Translations under genes and position numbers: made by a program
Shown here: one piece after another, positions 8,809-17,970 of the stretch
Numbering within the stretch: the stretch's first letter is position 1
Layout of the letters: the number at the start of each line of letters is the position of its first letter
From: Cognatundibacterium crateris
GTDB taxonomy: Bacteria; Pseudomonadota; Gammaproteobacteria; Burkholderiales; Burkholderiaceae_D
DNA: 64,000 bases
Assembly (NCBI RefSeq): GCF_010078235.1
Contig: NZ_JAABOS010000007.1
Location: 57,115 to 121,114 of the forward strand
Reading direction: 5' to 3'
The notes under the pieces: generated by a model
The model's database searches: none
The model's input: only the letters and a program-made list of their open reading frames with translations
What the model was told of the DNA's origin: nothing

Positions 8809-9852
8809 ATGATTACAAGCCAGAACACTATGCGTCATCTCCTGAAAAGTATTTTTATCACCTCCTCTCTGGCACTGGCATTGGCCTCTTCATCCGCCAG
8901 CGCCGATGAGGCCGCTGACATCGGTAAGTTACTGCGCGCCGGGCAGACCTCGGAAGCCTTGCAAAAAGTCGATGCAGCATTGGCCAGCAAACCCAAAGAT
9001 GCGCAGATGCGCTTTTTGCGCGGCCTGATATTGACTGAGATGAACAAGTCCGCTGAAGCGATCACTGTTTTTACTAAACTGACCGACGACTATCCGGAGC
9101 TTCCTGAACCCTACAATAATCTCGCCGTGCTGTATGCAGCGACAGGTCAATATGACAAAGCGCGTGCGTCGCTGGAAATGGCCATACGCACCAATCCAAC
9201 CTATGGTACTGCACATGAAAATCTGGGTGATGTGTATGCCAAACTGGCCAGTCAGTCCTACGACAAGGCACTGCAACTGGACTCTGGTAACGCAACTGCC
9301 AAGCTAAAACTGACCTTAGTGAAAAATTTGGTTGGCAATACCACAGGCGGCACCAATCCTAGAAACAACCCGGCTCCGGCAACTGCAGTGACCGCGGCTG
9401 CGCAGGCAAAACCAAGCCATGTCGTCGCAAAAACCGATCCTGAACCAGCTAAAGCAGAGAACAATCCCGCCAAAGCTAAGCCCGCTGTAGCAGCAGCGCC
9501 TGCTCAGGACAAGGATGAAGATGATGTCATGCGCGCCGTGGAAAAATGGGCGAAAGCATGGAGTAACCAGGAAACTGACAGCTATTTAGCCCACTATGCC
9601 AAAGACTTCCAGACACCAAAAGGCGAAAGCCGCAAAGCCTGGGCTGAAGAGCGTCGCAGCAGAATTGAAGGCAAAGGTCGCATCAACGTCAAGGTAGAAA
9701 GCGCCAAAGTCAGCGTTGACGGTAACTCAGCAACCGTCAAATTCCGCCAAATTTATACTTCAGACCGGCTGACCGCGAATAGTCGCAAAGTGCTTGCAAT
9801 GACCAAGCAAGACGGTAAGTGGCTGATCAAGCAGGAGCGCGCAGGTAGCTGA
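8809..9852 (+). CDS. Secreted TPR protein with a C-terminal NTF2-like domain
   Basis: 347 residues. A signal peptide (MRHLLKSIFITSSLALALASSSASADEA) precedes three or four tetratricopeptide repeats (about 35-165). A low-complexity Ala/Pro/Lys linker (about 180-235) leads to an NTF2/SnoaL-like domain at about 240-347 (VEKWAKAWSNQETDSYLAHY to the end). It is probably periplasmic and a scaffold or partner. The same domain type ends the next protein, and the two genes share one base (TGATG). The start is uncertain: a second ATG at 8830 gives a cleaner signal peptide. No enzymatic function is evident. Confidence 0.75.
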   Translation: MITSQNTMRHLLKSIFITSSLALALASSSASADEAADIGKLLRAGQTSEALQKVDAALASKPKDAQMRFLRGLILTEMNKSAEAITVFTKLTDDYPELPEPYNNLAVLYAATGQYDKARASLEMAIRTNPTYGTAHENLGDVYAKLASQSYDKALQLDSGNATAKLKLTLVKNLVGNTTGGTNPRNNPAPATAVTAAAQAKPSHVVAKTDPEPAKAENNPAKAKPAVAAAPAQDKDEDDVMRAVEKWAKAWSNQETDSYLAHYAKDFQTPKGESRKAWAEERRSRIEGKGRINVKVESAKVSVDGNSATVKFRQIYTSDRLTANSRKVLAMTKQDGKWLIKQERAGS

Positions 9853-11120
9853 TGTTTTCTGCAGTACTGAAAAATGCTTTACTTATTAAGAGAGTAAAGC
9901 TGCGCCCTGTCGCTTCCATTTTCTTATTCTCACTTGTTTTGCTGACTGGCATGCATGAGGCGCATGCTGCCCGCCGCAGCAAATCAGACACGATAGAGCC
10001 ACCTTCCGGTGTGAGCCTGCCCAATCCGGATCTGTTGCTGATTGAAACCGTACGGGCACTCTCTAATAATCAGCTCTCAATCGCTCAACAAAAAATTGAT
10101 GAGCTGGTTGCGGCCTATCCGCACTTTCAATTGGCGCATCTGATACGTGGTGATTTGCTGTTGATGCATACCCGTCCGCTACAAGGCTTTGGCAGCGCGG
10201 CCAATAGCCAGCCAGAAAAGCTCAAGGAGTTGCGCGATGAAGCTGCTGCCCGTATCCGCGCCTATCAACAGCGTCCGGCTCCAGAGGCGATTCCCAAGGT
10301 ATTAATTCAACTCAAGGAAGACCAGAAACAGGCTTTAGTGGTCGATGCAAAACGCTCCCGCCTCTATGTTTATGATAATCAGTCAGGCTTGCCTAAACTG
10401 GTCAGCGACCATTACATCAGCCAGGGCAAGTTCGGCATAAATAAATTCAAAGAAGGTGATCAAAAAACACCTATTGGCGTTTATTACATCACCAGCAGAT
10501 TATCTGGCAGTAAGCTGCCTGACTTTTATGGGCCCGGCGCACTGCCGCTGAATTATCCTAACGAATGGGACAAGGTGAATGGCAGAGGTGGCAGCGGCAT
10601 CTGGCTGCACGGAATGCCTTCTGCTAACTTCAGCCGCCCGCCGCTGGCATCTGACGGCTGCGTTGTATTGACCAACCCGGATTTTCTGCGCATCGCGGCA
10701 ACCATAGACATAGGCAGAACCCCTGTCATCATTTCAGATCAGCTGGAATTCATCTCAGCACAGCAATGGCAGCAAGAACGGCATTCAGCCAACAAACTGC
10801 TGGAAGATTGGCGCCTGGATCTGGAAAGCCAGAATGTAAACCGGATATTTGCTAATTACTCGCGCAATTTCAAATCCGCCCAAAGCGAAGATTTAAATGC
10901 CTGGTTCACCAAACAACGACCATCCTGGGAAGGCTGGACCGCACCGATTGTTCGCTTAAAGGACATTACCCATTTCCGCTATCCGGGTAAAGATGAAATA
11001 CTGGTCTCTACTTTTACCATGGAACTGAGTTCCGGCAAGTCAAAGATGAGTAGCAGGAAGCGTCAGTATTGGATCAAAGAATCCAATAAATGGCGCATCA
11101 TTTACGAAACAAATGTCTGA
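9852..11120 (+). CDS. L,D-transpeptidase (YkuD family) with C-terminal NTF2-like domain
   Basis: 422 residues. The N-terminal signal or anchor sequence ends near residue 37 (HEAHA). A helical region of about 100 residues precedes the YkuD catalytic domain (about 150-300). IWLHGMP and SDGCVVL supply the conserved His and the nucleophilic Cys; the usual SHGC is SDGC here. An NTF2-like domain (about 315-422) resembles the tail of the preceding protein. It should form or edit 3-3 peptidoglycan cross-links or attach proteins in the periplasm. Its ATG overlaps the upstream TGA. Confidence 0.88.
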   Translation: MFSAVLKNALLIKRVKLRPVASIFLFSLVLLTGMHEAHAARRSKSDTIEPPSGVSLPNPDLLLIETVRALSNNQLSIAQQKIDELVAAYPHFQLAHLIRGDLLLMHTRPLQGFGSAANSQPEKLKELRDEAAARIRAYQQRPAPEAIPKVLIQLKEDQKQALVVDAKRSRLYVYDNQSGLPKLVSDHYISQGKFGINKFKEGDQKTPIGVYYITSRLSGSKLPDFYGPGALPLNYPNEWDKVNGRGGSGIWLHGMPSANFSRPPLASDGCVVLTNPDFLRIAATIDIGRTPVIISDQLEFISAQQWQQERHSANKLLEDWRLDLESQNVNRIFANYSRNFKSAQSEDLNAWFTKQRPSWEGWTAPIVRLKDITHFRYPGKDEILVSTFTMELSSGKSKMSSRKRQYWIKESNKWRIIYETNV

Positions 11121-11136
11121 TGTACAGGAGATAAGC

Positions 11137-11796
11137 ATGAAACAGCTTTATAAAAAAATCAGTTTGGTGTTTGCCGTGACTGCCGCACTCAGCGCGCCAG
11201 CTGCATTTGCGGAAAATTTGCCCAAAGTCGCCTTTAAGACCAATATGGGCGAAATCGTAGTGGAGCTTTATCCGGAAGCAGCGCCGGTCACGGTTGATAA
11301 TTTCCTCAAATATGTCAAAGCCGGCCAATACAAAGGAACGATTTTTCACCGCGTTATCAATAACTTTATGATACAAGGTGGCGGCTACGATAAAAATTTC
11401 AAAGAAAAGCCTACCCGCAAACCTATTCCACTGGAGGCTCGCGCTGCCCTGGAAAAGGGCTTGAAAAATGATGTGGGCACCATTGCAATGGCGCGCACCG
11501 AAGATCCAAACTCAGCCACGGCGCAGTTTTATATCAATGTCAAAGACAATGACTTCCTGAATCATCAGATTCTGCCCGATGGTGATCCGGTTGAATTCCT
11601 CTACCGTGGCAACAACACAGTTGCACCAAGAGCCAAGGCATTACTGGCCACGGCAGGCTACACACCATTCGGTAAAGTGATCAAAGGCATGGATGTCGTG
11701 GAAAAAATCAAAGGCGTGGAAACCGGCGATTCCCACATGATGCAAAATGTCCCGAAAAAAGACATCATCATAGAATCCGCTACTGTAATAAAATAA
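11137..11796 (+). CDS. ppiA: Periplasmic peptidyl-prolyl cis-trans isomerase (cyclophilin)
   Basis: About 219 residues. A signal peptide ends at AFA near residue 25, followed by a cyclophilin domain with FHRVINNFMIQGGGY and AMARTEDPNSATAQFYINV. It catalyses proline isomerisation of exported proteins. The ATG with AGGAG at 11126-11130 is chosen; an in-frame ATG eight codons earlier has no ribosome-binding site. It sits 16 bp after the transpeptidase gene. Confidence 0.92.
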   Translation: MKQLYKKISLVFAVTAALSAPAAFAENLPKVAFKTNMGEIVVELYPEAAPVTVDNFLKYVKAGQYKGTIFHRVINNFMIQGGGYDKNFKEKPTRKPIPLEARAALEKGLKNDVGTIAMARTEDPNSATAQFYINVKDNDFLNHQILPDGDPVEFLYRGNNTVAPRAKALLATAGYTPFGKVIKGMDVVEKIKGVETGDSHMMQNVPKKDIIIESATVIK

Positions 11797-11810
11797 CTTT
11801 CTTTTCATCA

Positions 11811-11858
11811 CCTAATTAATCACCCGATTAATCACCAGATTATTTACCCAATTAAGGA
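11811..11858 (+). repeat. Four tandem 12-bp repeats before ppiB
   Basis: Four consecutive 12-mers, cctaattaatca, cccgattaatca, ccagattattta and cccaattaagga, fill most of the ppiA-ppiB gap. The last copy carries the AAGGA ribosome-binding site of ppiB. Copy-number change would alter spacing or AT content upstream of ppiB. Confidence 0.7.
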
Positions 11859-11863
11859 CAATT

Positions 11864-12352
11864 ATGGCCGTTCTTCTGACTACGAACCATGGCAACATCA
11901 CTATCGAACTCGATGCTGAAAAAGCACCGAAAACTGTTGCCAACTTCCTCTCCTACGTTGAATCCGGTCACTATGCCGGTACGATTTTCCATCGCGTAAT
12001 CGACGGCTTTATGATACAAGGCGGCGGTTTTGAGCCAGGCATGAAGCAAAAAGACACGCAGGCGCCTATCGAAAATGAAGCTAATAACGGCTTGAAGAAT
12101 GCCTTGTACACGATTGCAATGGCACGTACCAGTGCACCGCACTCTGCATCCGCTCAGTTTTTCATCAACACCAGCAACAACTCCTTCCTCGACTACCCAG
12201 GTCAGGATGGCTGGGGCTACTGTGTATTCGGCAAAGTAACTGAAGGCACTGAAGTCGTTGACAAAATCAAAGCCGTCAAAACAACACGTTCCGGCATGTT
12301 TGCCGATGTGCCAGTTGAAGATGTTGTGATCCAAAAAGCAGAAATCATCTGA
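11864..12352 (+). CDS. ppiB: Cytoplasmic peptidyl-prolyl cis-trans isomerase B
   Basis: 162 residues, a minimal cyclophilin without a signal peptide. Motifs [32 protein letters not shown] and WGYCVFGKV are complete. It differs from the preceding cyclophilin by lacking an export signal and the insertion near residue 155. The pair probably arose by duplication, with one copy in the periplasm and one in the cytoplasm. Confidence 0.95.
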   Translation: MAVLLTTNHGNITIELDAEKAPKTVANFLSYVESGHYAGTIFHRVIDGFMIQGGGFEPGMKQKDTQAPIENEANNGLKNALYTIAMARTSAPHSASAQFFINTSNNSFLDYPGQDGWGYCVFGKVTEGTEVVDKIKAVKTTRSGMFADVPVEDVVIQKAEII

Positions 12353-12355
12353 TCA

Positions 12356-13150
12356 ATGACAGCCGGATCCCAAGTATCAGGAGACGGAGCACCAGCAACG
12401 CAACCAGATCTGGTTGCGTTGTTTGTTTCTGACGTACATCTGACCTCTGCGCTGCCACAAACGACTGCGAGCTTACTGCAGTTATTCACCCACAGAGCCA
12501 GATTTGCCAAACAGGTCTATCTGTTGGGGGATATGTTTGAATACTGGGTCGGCGACGATGACCTGAATGATCCCTATCATCTGGCGGTCGCTGATGCGCT
12601 CAAAGCCTTGACTGTAGCGGGTATCCAGGTATTTTGGATAGCAGGTAATCGTGATTTTTTACTGGGCGAAGCTTTCGCTGCGTATACCGGCATGCAGTTG
12701 CTTAGCGATCCTTGCGAAGTACATATCGCGGGTCAGCACATCATTCTGACCCATGGCGACGCACTGTGCACCGATGACCTCGCCTACATGCAGTTCAGGA
12801 GTGTGGTGCGTCAACCAGCCTGGCAAGCGCAATTTCTGAGTCAGCCGCTGGAGCAAAGAAAACAAATTGTGCAAGGGATGCGCGCGCAAAGCCGTATGCA
12901 GCAGGCAGAAAAAGCGGCAGAAATTATGGATGTCAATTTAAACGCGGTTGATAACCTGTTTGCTCAGTTTGCAGCGCTAACTCTGATCCATGGTCATACC
13001 CACCGCCCCGCCTTACATAGCGACGGGCTACGTCAGCGTATCGTGTTACCGGACTGGGATTGTGACAAAGATCAGGCTCGCGGAGGATGGCTGGAAATCG
13101 ATACGGCAGGCCGCTTTAAGCGTTGTACACTCAAGGACCTGCCTGAATAA
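12356..13150 (+). CDS. lpxH: UDP-2,3-diacylglucosamine diphosphatase LpxH
   Basis: 264 residues, a calcineurin-like metallophosphoesterase. All metal-site motifs are present: SDVHL, GDMFEYWVGDD, GNRDFLLG, THGDALCTDD and IHGHTHRP. It cleaves UDP-2,3-diacylglucosamine to lipid X in lipid A synthesis at the inner membrane. It begins 3 bp after ppiB, the same ppiB-lpxH order seen in enterobacteria. No clear ribosome-binding site precedes the ATG, so coupling to ppiB is likely. The first 18 residues are a non-conserved extension. Confidence 0.94.
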   Translation: MTAGSQVSGDGAPATQPDLVALFVSDVHLTSALPQTTASLLQLFTHRARFAKQVYLLGDMFEYWVGDDDLNDPYHLAVADALKALTVAGIQVFWIAGNRDFLLGEAFAAYTGMQLLSDPCEVHIAGQHIILTHGDALCTDDLAYMQFRSVVRQPAWQAQFLSQPLEQRKQIVQGMRAQSRMQQAEKAAEIMDVNLNAVDNLFAQFAALTLIHGHTHRPALHSDGLRQRIVLPDWDCDKDQARGGWLEIDTAGRFKRCTLKDLPE

Positions 13151-13158
13151 AAACTGAT

Positions 13159-13854
13159 TCAGACGATGCGGCCAGCCTGTATCGTCAGTATGCGGTCGCA
13201 GCGCGCAGCCATCGCCATATCATGGGTCACCAGTATCAGCGTAGAACCGCGCTCCTTATTCAGCCTGAACATAAGCTGCATGATGGCTTCCCCGGTTTGC
13301 GTATCCAGACTACCGGTCGGTTCATCCGCAAACAATAGCGCGGGCTCGGTCACAAATGCGCGCGCCAGCGCAACCCTTTGTTGTTCGCCTCCAGACAGAT
13401 ATTTAGGATAATGCCGCAAGCGCTCGCCTAAGCCGACCTGCTTCAGCATTTGTTCCGCCTTGCTGCGCGCATCTTTATCGCCACGCAATTCCAGGGGCAG
13501 CATCACATTTTCCAAGGCATTCAAATGCATCAGCAACTGAAAAGACTGGAACACGAAACCCACATACTCCTTACGAAATTGGGCGCGCTGATCCTCGGTC
13601 AGCGCAAACAAGTCCACGCCCTGCAATGCAAGCTTACCGGAAGTCGGCAAGTCCAGCCCGGCCAATATGCCTAGCAAAGTTGACTTACCTGAGCCAGAAG
13701 CGCCAACGATGGCAAGCGTCTCACCCGCTTGCACTGTAAAATCGATACCCTGAAGTATGGAGAGCTTGCCGGTCGCATCTTCAACCTCTTTGCGGAGCTG
13801 AACGACCTCAAGCGCCATTTGCCCGCCATTGTTTATCGTATTAGGACTATTCAT
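13159..13854 (-). CDS. ABC transporter ATP-binding protein (YbbA/LolD type)
   Basis: About 231 residues. Walker A GASGSGKST, Q-loop, signature LSGGEQQRVALARAF, Walker B LLFADEPTG and the H-loop THD are all present. It resembles the LolD/MacB/YbbA group. The start is placed at the ATG of MNSPNT, whose codon overlaps the divergent tesA ATG; an internal ATG (MALEVV, 13818) is the alternative. It lies divergent from tesA as ybbA does in E. coli, but no ybbP-like permease follows: the next gene is convergent lpxH. Confidence 0.9.
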   Translation of the reverse strand: MNSPNTINNGGQMALEVVQLRKEVEDATGKLSILQGIDFTVQAGETLAIVGASGSGKSTLLGILAGLDLPTSGKLALQGVDLFALTEDQRAQFRKEYVGFVFQSFQLLMHLNALENVMLPLELRGDKDARSKAEQMLKQVGLGERLRHYPKYLSGGEQQRVALARAFVTEPALLFADEPTGSLDTQTGEAIMQLMFRLNKERGSTLILVTHDMAMAARCDRILTIQAGRIV

Positions 13855-14494
13855 GCTGTCATTTGCCTGGAAATTAAAATGTAGATCGGTGTGCAGACTG
13901 ATCATTGTAAGCCTGCTTATGCTGACTGGCACTGCGCATTCTGCCGCAAAAACCATCCTGGTGCTGGGCGACAGTATCTCAGCCGAATACGGGCTGGTAC
14001 GCGGCCAGGGCTGGGTCAAATTACTGGAGAATAAACTGGAGGCCAATGGCCATACTTTCAAGGTCTTCAACGCCAGCATCAGCGGTGAAACCACCATAGG
14101 CGGCAAAAGCAGAATTCAGGATTTACTCAATAAACACCAGCCACAAATTGTGATCATAGAATTAGGCGGCAATGATGCCCTGCGCGGCCTGTCACTGCAA
14201 GCCAGCAGGGAAAATCTGTTGTACATCGTCAGCAGCGCAAAAAAGGCCAATGCCAAAGTGCTGTTGACCGGTATCCAGATTCCACCGAACTACGGCCCCG
14301 ACTACAGTAAAAGTTTTTCTGCGATGTTCAAAACGATCAGCAAGGACGAAAAAGTACCGCTGGTCCCATTTATATTTGAAGGATTTGCCGATCAGCCTGC
14401 TATGTTTCAGACCGACCGCATACACCCGACTGCACAGGCACAGCCCATCATGTTGGGCAATGTATGGCCACTTCTTTCCCCCTTACTCAAATAA
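13853..14494 (+). CDS. tesA: Arylesterase / lysophospholipase TesA-like (GDSL family)
   Basis: About 213 residues. A signal peptide (about 1-30, ending AHSA) is followed by an SGNH hydrolase domain: block I LVLGDSISAEYGL with the nucleophile Ser, the GGND block and catalytic DRIHPTAQ near the C-terminus. It acts as a periplasmic esterase or lysophospholipase. The ATG at 13853 has TAGGA upstream; the longer frame would need a TTG start. Its start codon shares bases with the divergent ABC ATPase. Confidence 0.92.
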   Translation: MLSFAWKLKCRSVCRLIIVSLLMLTGTAHSAAKTILVLGDSISAEYGLVRGQGWVKLLENKLEANGHTFKVFNASISGETTIGGKSRIQDLLNKHQPQIVIIELGGNDALRGLSLQASRENLLYIVSSAKKANAKVLLTGIQIPPNYGPDYSKSFSAMFKTISKDEKVPLVPFIFEGFADQPAMFQTDRIHPTAQAQPIMLGNVWPLLSPLLK

Positions 14495-14500
14495 GCACCC

Positions 14501-15589
14501 ATGAAATATCCAGAACTCATCCAGTTCACCGACATCGCCACTGATTTAAGTCAGTTCGATTGCATCATCGATGCGCGCAGCGAATCTGAATTTGCCGAGG
14601 ACCATCTGCCCGGCGCCATCAACTGCCCGGTACTCAACAATGAACAACGGATACAGGTAGGAACCATGTATAAGCAAGTCGGCTCCTTTGAAGCAAAGAG
14701 GCTGGGCGCGGCGCTGGTTGCGGCCAACATCGCATACTATTTGCAAACCCTGTTTCAGGATAAGCCACGCGAGTGGCGACCTTTGATTTATTGCTGGCGC
14801 GGTGGCAATCGCAGCGGCTCTATGGCCCATATTTTTTCTAAGGTAGGCTGGCCGGTCGCGCAATTACAGGGTGGCTATAAAGCCTACCGGCAGCATGTGA
14901 ACGAACATCTGCCAACACTGGCACAACGCATGCAATGGCATGTAATTTGTGGCACCACTGGCAGCGGGAAAAGCCGCATGCTGACTGCGCTCAGCAAGGA
15001 AGGCGCACAGGTGCTGGACCTGGAACAGCTCGCCTGCCACAAAGGATCGGTACTGGGTCTGACACCGGGTACGCAGCAACCATCGCAAAAACAATTTGAA
15101 AGCCACATCTGGTCTGCACTCACACAATTTGATCCGTCTAAACCCGTCTATGTAGAAGCTGAAAGCAAAAAGGTAGGCAATTTACGGGTACCGGAACAAC
15201 TGATGGAAGCCATGCGTGCCGCACCCTGTACGACATTGGAGCTCGACATGCCGCATCGGGTCAGTCTGCTCAAAGAGGAATATGCACATTTCCAGTCTCA
15301 GCCTGAGCTGCTCATAGAACAATTAAGCTATTTATCCCAATTGCATGGCAATGACAAAATCAACGCATGGAAGCAAATGATCAGAAGCGAACAACTCGAC
15401 GCACTGGTGCTCAGCCTGCTGCGTGAACACTATGATCCCGCCTATCTGAAATCCATCAATAACAACTTTAAACAGTTCTCAGCAGCGCAGACTGTGCGCC
15501 TGCAAGATTTGACGCCGGCTGCGATGACACAGACTGCACGCGAAATACTCAACCCCGCTCAGCCATCCACATCATCCACAATGCGCTGA
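14501..15589 (+). CDS. selU: tRNA 2-selenouridine synthase (rhodanese + P-loop)
   Basis: 362 residues. The N-terminal rhodanese domain (about 15-130) has the active-site motif CWRGGNRSGS. The C-terminal half contains a P-loop, GTTGSGKS, near residue 150. It replaces sulfur by selenium in 5-substituted 2-thiouridine at the wobble base of Lys, Glu and Gln tRNAs, via a geranylated intermediate. It lies 6 bp after tesA. Its 3' end overlaps convergent ccoS by about 31 bp. It implies a selenophosphate synthase (selD) elsewhere in the genome. Confidence 0.94.
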   Translation: MKYPELIQFTDIATDLSQFDCIIDARSESEFAEDHLPGAINCPVLNNEQRIQVGTMYKQVGSFEAKRLGAALVAANIAYYLQTLFQDKPREWRPLIYCWRGGNRSGSMAHIFSKVGWPVAQLQGGYKAYRQHVNEHLPTLAQRMQWHVICGTTGSGKSRMLTALSKEGAQVLDLEQLACHKGSVLGLTPGTQQPSQKQFESHIWSALTQFDPSKPVYVEAESKKVGNLRVPEQLMEAMRAAPCTTLELDMPHRVSLLKEEYAHFQSQPELLIEQLSYLSQLHGNDKINAWKQMIRSEQLDALVLSLLREHYDPAYLKSINNNFKQFSAAQTVRLQDLTPAAMTQTAREILNPAQPSTSSTMR

Positions 15590-15702
15590 CCTTCACGATC
15601 CAGTTCATCAAACTGGCGGTGATTGATGGCCCACCAGAATACGCCGCCGATTGCGAACACAAGAACGATACTCAAGGGGACCAGCAGATACAGGATATCC
15701 AT
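15559..15702 (-). CDS. ccoS: Cytochrome cbb3 oxidase maturation protein CcoS
   Basis: About 47 residues, one transmembrane helix followed by a short charged tail (FWWAINHRQFDELDREG), which is typical of CcoS. It is needed for cofactor insertion into cbb3 oxidase. The start MDILYLLVPLS matches the family; an ATG at 15717 that overlaps the ccoI stop is the alternative. It follows ccoI, as in other cco assembly clusters. The ccoNOQP and ccoG genes are not in the window. Confidence 0.88.
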   Translation of the reverse strand: MDILYLLVPLSIVLVFAIGGVFWWAINHRQFDELDREGQRIVDDVDG

Positions 15703-15709
15703 ACTCAAA

Positions 15710-17962
15710 TCATTCATCAGTAAGTGGGAAAGCAGGTCGGGGCAGCAGATACAGTCGCAATGCATTCAATACAACCAGCAAAGAACTCAGCGACATGCCC
15801 AATGCTGCATGCCAGGGCTCCAGCCAGCCGACCACTGCGGCAGGAATAGCGATCAGATTATAAACGATCGCCCACATCAGATTTTCGCGGATCAAACGGA
15901 AAGCCTTCTCAGACACACTCAATCCGAACATCAAATCATTGAGGCGGTTCGACATCAGTAACAAGTCACTTCGGGTTTGCGATATCGCAGCACCCTGTCC
16001 CATCGCAATCGATACATCTGCAATCGAGAGCACAGGACCATCATTCATGCCATCGCCTATCATGACGACTCTGGCACCGTTTGCCTGCAAGGATTTGACC
16101 ACATCGTGCTTATCCAACGGACTCATGCGCGCACGTGCATCCTTGATGCCACACAGTGCAGCCAGGTTCTGCACGGCTTCTTCCGCATCTCCAGATAGCA
16201 GCATTACCTGCTTCCCACTTGTTTGCAAAGACTGTATCAGCTGTGGCGCATCATCACGCATCACATCATCCAACAGCAGAATCAGATGTACCTGTTCCTG
16301 ATCAGCCAATACGGTCAGACTTTTCCCTGCCAGCTCTGGCGGCAAAACAAATGGAACCGGCAAAGCTTGTGTCGCATAAACCGGCTGCCCCAGGCGATAA
16401 ATCATGCCATTCAGTTCTGCCTCAATACCAGCGCCAGCCACTTCGCGTACATTCTGCAACTGCAAGTCAGCGCCCTGCCCTTGCCAGCCACTCAGATAAT
16501 TAGCAATCGCCTTAGAAACGGGGTGGGCAGATTCCGACGCCAGGCGGAATGCTAACTGGCGGGCCAACACAGACGAAGTCAAATCCCTGCACTCTGCCAC
16601 TTGCATGCGGCCGGCAGTCAGCGTACCGGTCTTGTCAAATACAAAGTGGGTGGCTTCCGCCAGGCCCTGAATTGCTTTACCCGACTTAACCAGCAAGCCA
16701 TGCTGCGCCATCAAGCCTATGGCAGCCGCCATCACGCCGGGTGTCGCCAGCGACAAGGCACAAGGACAGGTCACAACGATTACGCTGATAGCGATCCACA
16801 GTGCGCGCGATGGATCGATGCTGGCCCAAGTGATCCCGGCAACCAGTGCGATCAGCATGATGATCAATAAAAAACGGCTGGCATGCTTGTCCGCCAGCAG
16901 CACGATGGCAGGCTTCTCAGCCGCGGCGCGTTCCATCATCCCTATCAGGCTGGCCAAACGTGTTTGCTGGCCGACCTGAGTTGCGCGAACGACCAGGCGC
17001 CCACTCATATTGACGGCACCGGCAATCACCGTGTCTCCCACTACCTTAGGAATCGCCAGTGATTCACCCGTCATCAATGATTCATCGCATTCGCTGCAAC
17101 CCTCAATGACGGTGCCATCCGCAGGGATTTGTGCGCCGGGTACGACCAACACGATTTCACCCTCCAGCAACTGTGAGGCATCTTTTTCAAGCACTTCTCT
17201 TTGCTGAGGAAAACCCGGCAAGACCTGGGCAATCAGGGTTTGTAACTGAGTCAGTATCTTCAGCGCTGCGCCGGTACGCTTCTGTACTTTCTGTTCTATC
17301 CAACGTGCGCCCAGCAATAAAAAAACGAACATGATGGCCGAGTCAAAGTACACCGCCCCACCCTGATAAGTTGCCCATACACTGGCGAAAAATGTCAGCA
17401 AAATACCGAGCGACACCGGCACATCCATACCGATATGACGGTTTTTGATGTCACGCCAGGCAGATTGAAAAAAAGGCAGCGCTGAAAAACCGACTACGGG
17501 AATTGCTAATACCATGCTGGCGATTTTGAGTAATTTATCCAGATCCGGCGTCAGGTCACCATCTGCGGTAGGCACCGGCACCAGATAGGCGGGGAATGCA
17601 TACATCATGACCTGCATCATGGCGAAACCAGCTACGAAGATACGCCAAATTGCCAGCTTGTTTTGCTGCCGCTCAAATTCGTCGGGTGACTGATTCGCTG
17701 GCAACGCGCCGTATCCGAGTTGCACGATGGCCTGAATAATTTGCGACAGCCCGGTCTGTGCGGCATCCCATTGCACGTCAGCCCTGTGCGTAGCTGGATT
17801 AATTGCAAAAGCCAGGATGCCGGGAATTTGTCTGACACGGAATTCGATTAATTGTATGCAGGCAGCGCAATGCATACCGGACAAGGCCAGCTTATCCTGC
17901 AGGTAGTGTTCTGGAGCGGCGTCTGTGGCCTTGGTAATGCTGGTTCCGGAAGGAATAGACAT
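15710..17962 (-). CDS. ccoI: Copper-translocating P-type ATPase CcoI (main part)
   Basis: 750 residues from the ATG used here. In order: a heavy-metal-associated domain with GMHCAAC, membrane helices, the actuator domain with MTGES, the metal-site helix with CPCALSLATPG, phosphorylation site DKTGTLTAG, and GDGMNDGP. It supplies copper for cbb3 oxidase assembly. The usual N-terminal cysteine-rich domain is in another frame just upstream (17971-18240). The frame stays open to 18055, so a -1 shift near AACCCA could join the two. Otherwise the ATG 8 nt after the upstream TGA may be used by re-initiation, since no ribosome-binding site is visible. Confidence 0.88.
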   Translation of the reverse strand: MSIPSGTSITKATDAAPEHYLQDKLALSGMHCAACIQLIEFRVRQIPGILAFAINPATHRADVQWDAAQTGLSQIIQAIVQLGYGALPANQSPDEFERQQNKLAIWRIFVAGFAMMQVMMYAFPAYLVPVPTADGDLTPDLDKLLKIASMVLAIPVVGFSALPFFQSAWRDIKNRHIGMDVPVSLGILLTFFASVWATYQGGAVYFDSAIMFVFLLLGARWIEQKVQKRTGAALKILTQLQTLIAQVLPGFPQQREVLEKDASQLLEGEIVLVVPGAQIPADGTVIEGCSECDESLMTGESLAIPKVVGDTVIAGAVNMSGRLVVRATQVGQQTRLASLIGMMERAAAEKPAIVLLADKHASRFLLIIMLIALVAGITWASIDPSRALWIAISVIVVTCPCALSLATPGVMAAAIGLMAQHGLLVKSGKAIQGLAEATHFVFDKTGTLTAGRMQVAECRDLTSSVLARQLAFRLASESAHPVSKAIANYLSGWQGQGADLQLQNVREVAGAGIEAELNGMIYRLGQPVYATQALPVPFVLPPELAGKSLTVLADQEQVHLILLLDDVMRDDAPQLIQSLQTSGKQVMLLSGDAEEAVQNLAALCGIKDARARMSPLDKHDVVKSLQANGARVVMIGDGMNDGPVLSIADVSIAMGQGAAISQTRSDLLLMSNRLNDLMFGLSVSEKAFRLIRENLMWAIVYNLIAIPAAVVGWLEPWHAALGMSLSSLLVVLNALRLYLLPRPAFPLTDE

Positions 17963-17970
17963 GCGGATTT

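Noticed and set aside
11811..11858. Short tandem repeats as a CRISPR array
   Set aside because: Units are 12 bp with no spacers, and there are no cas genes; the same applies to the 14-bp repeats at 18447.
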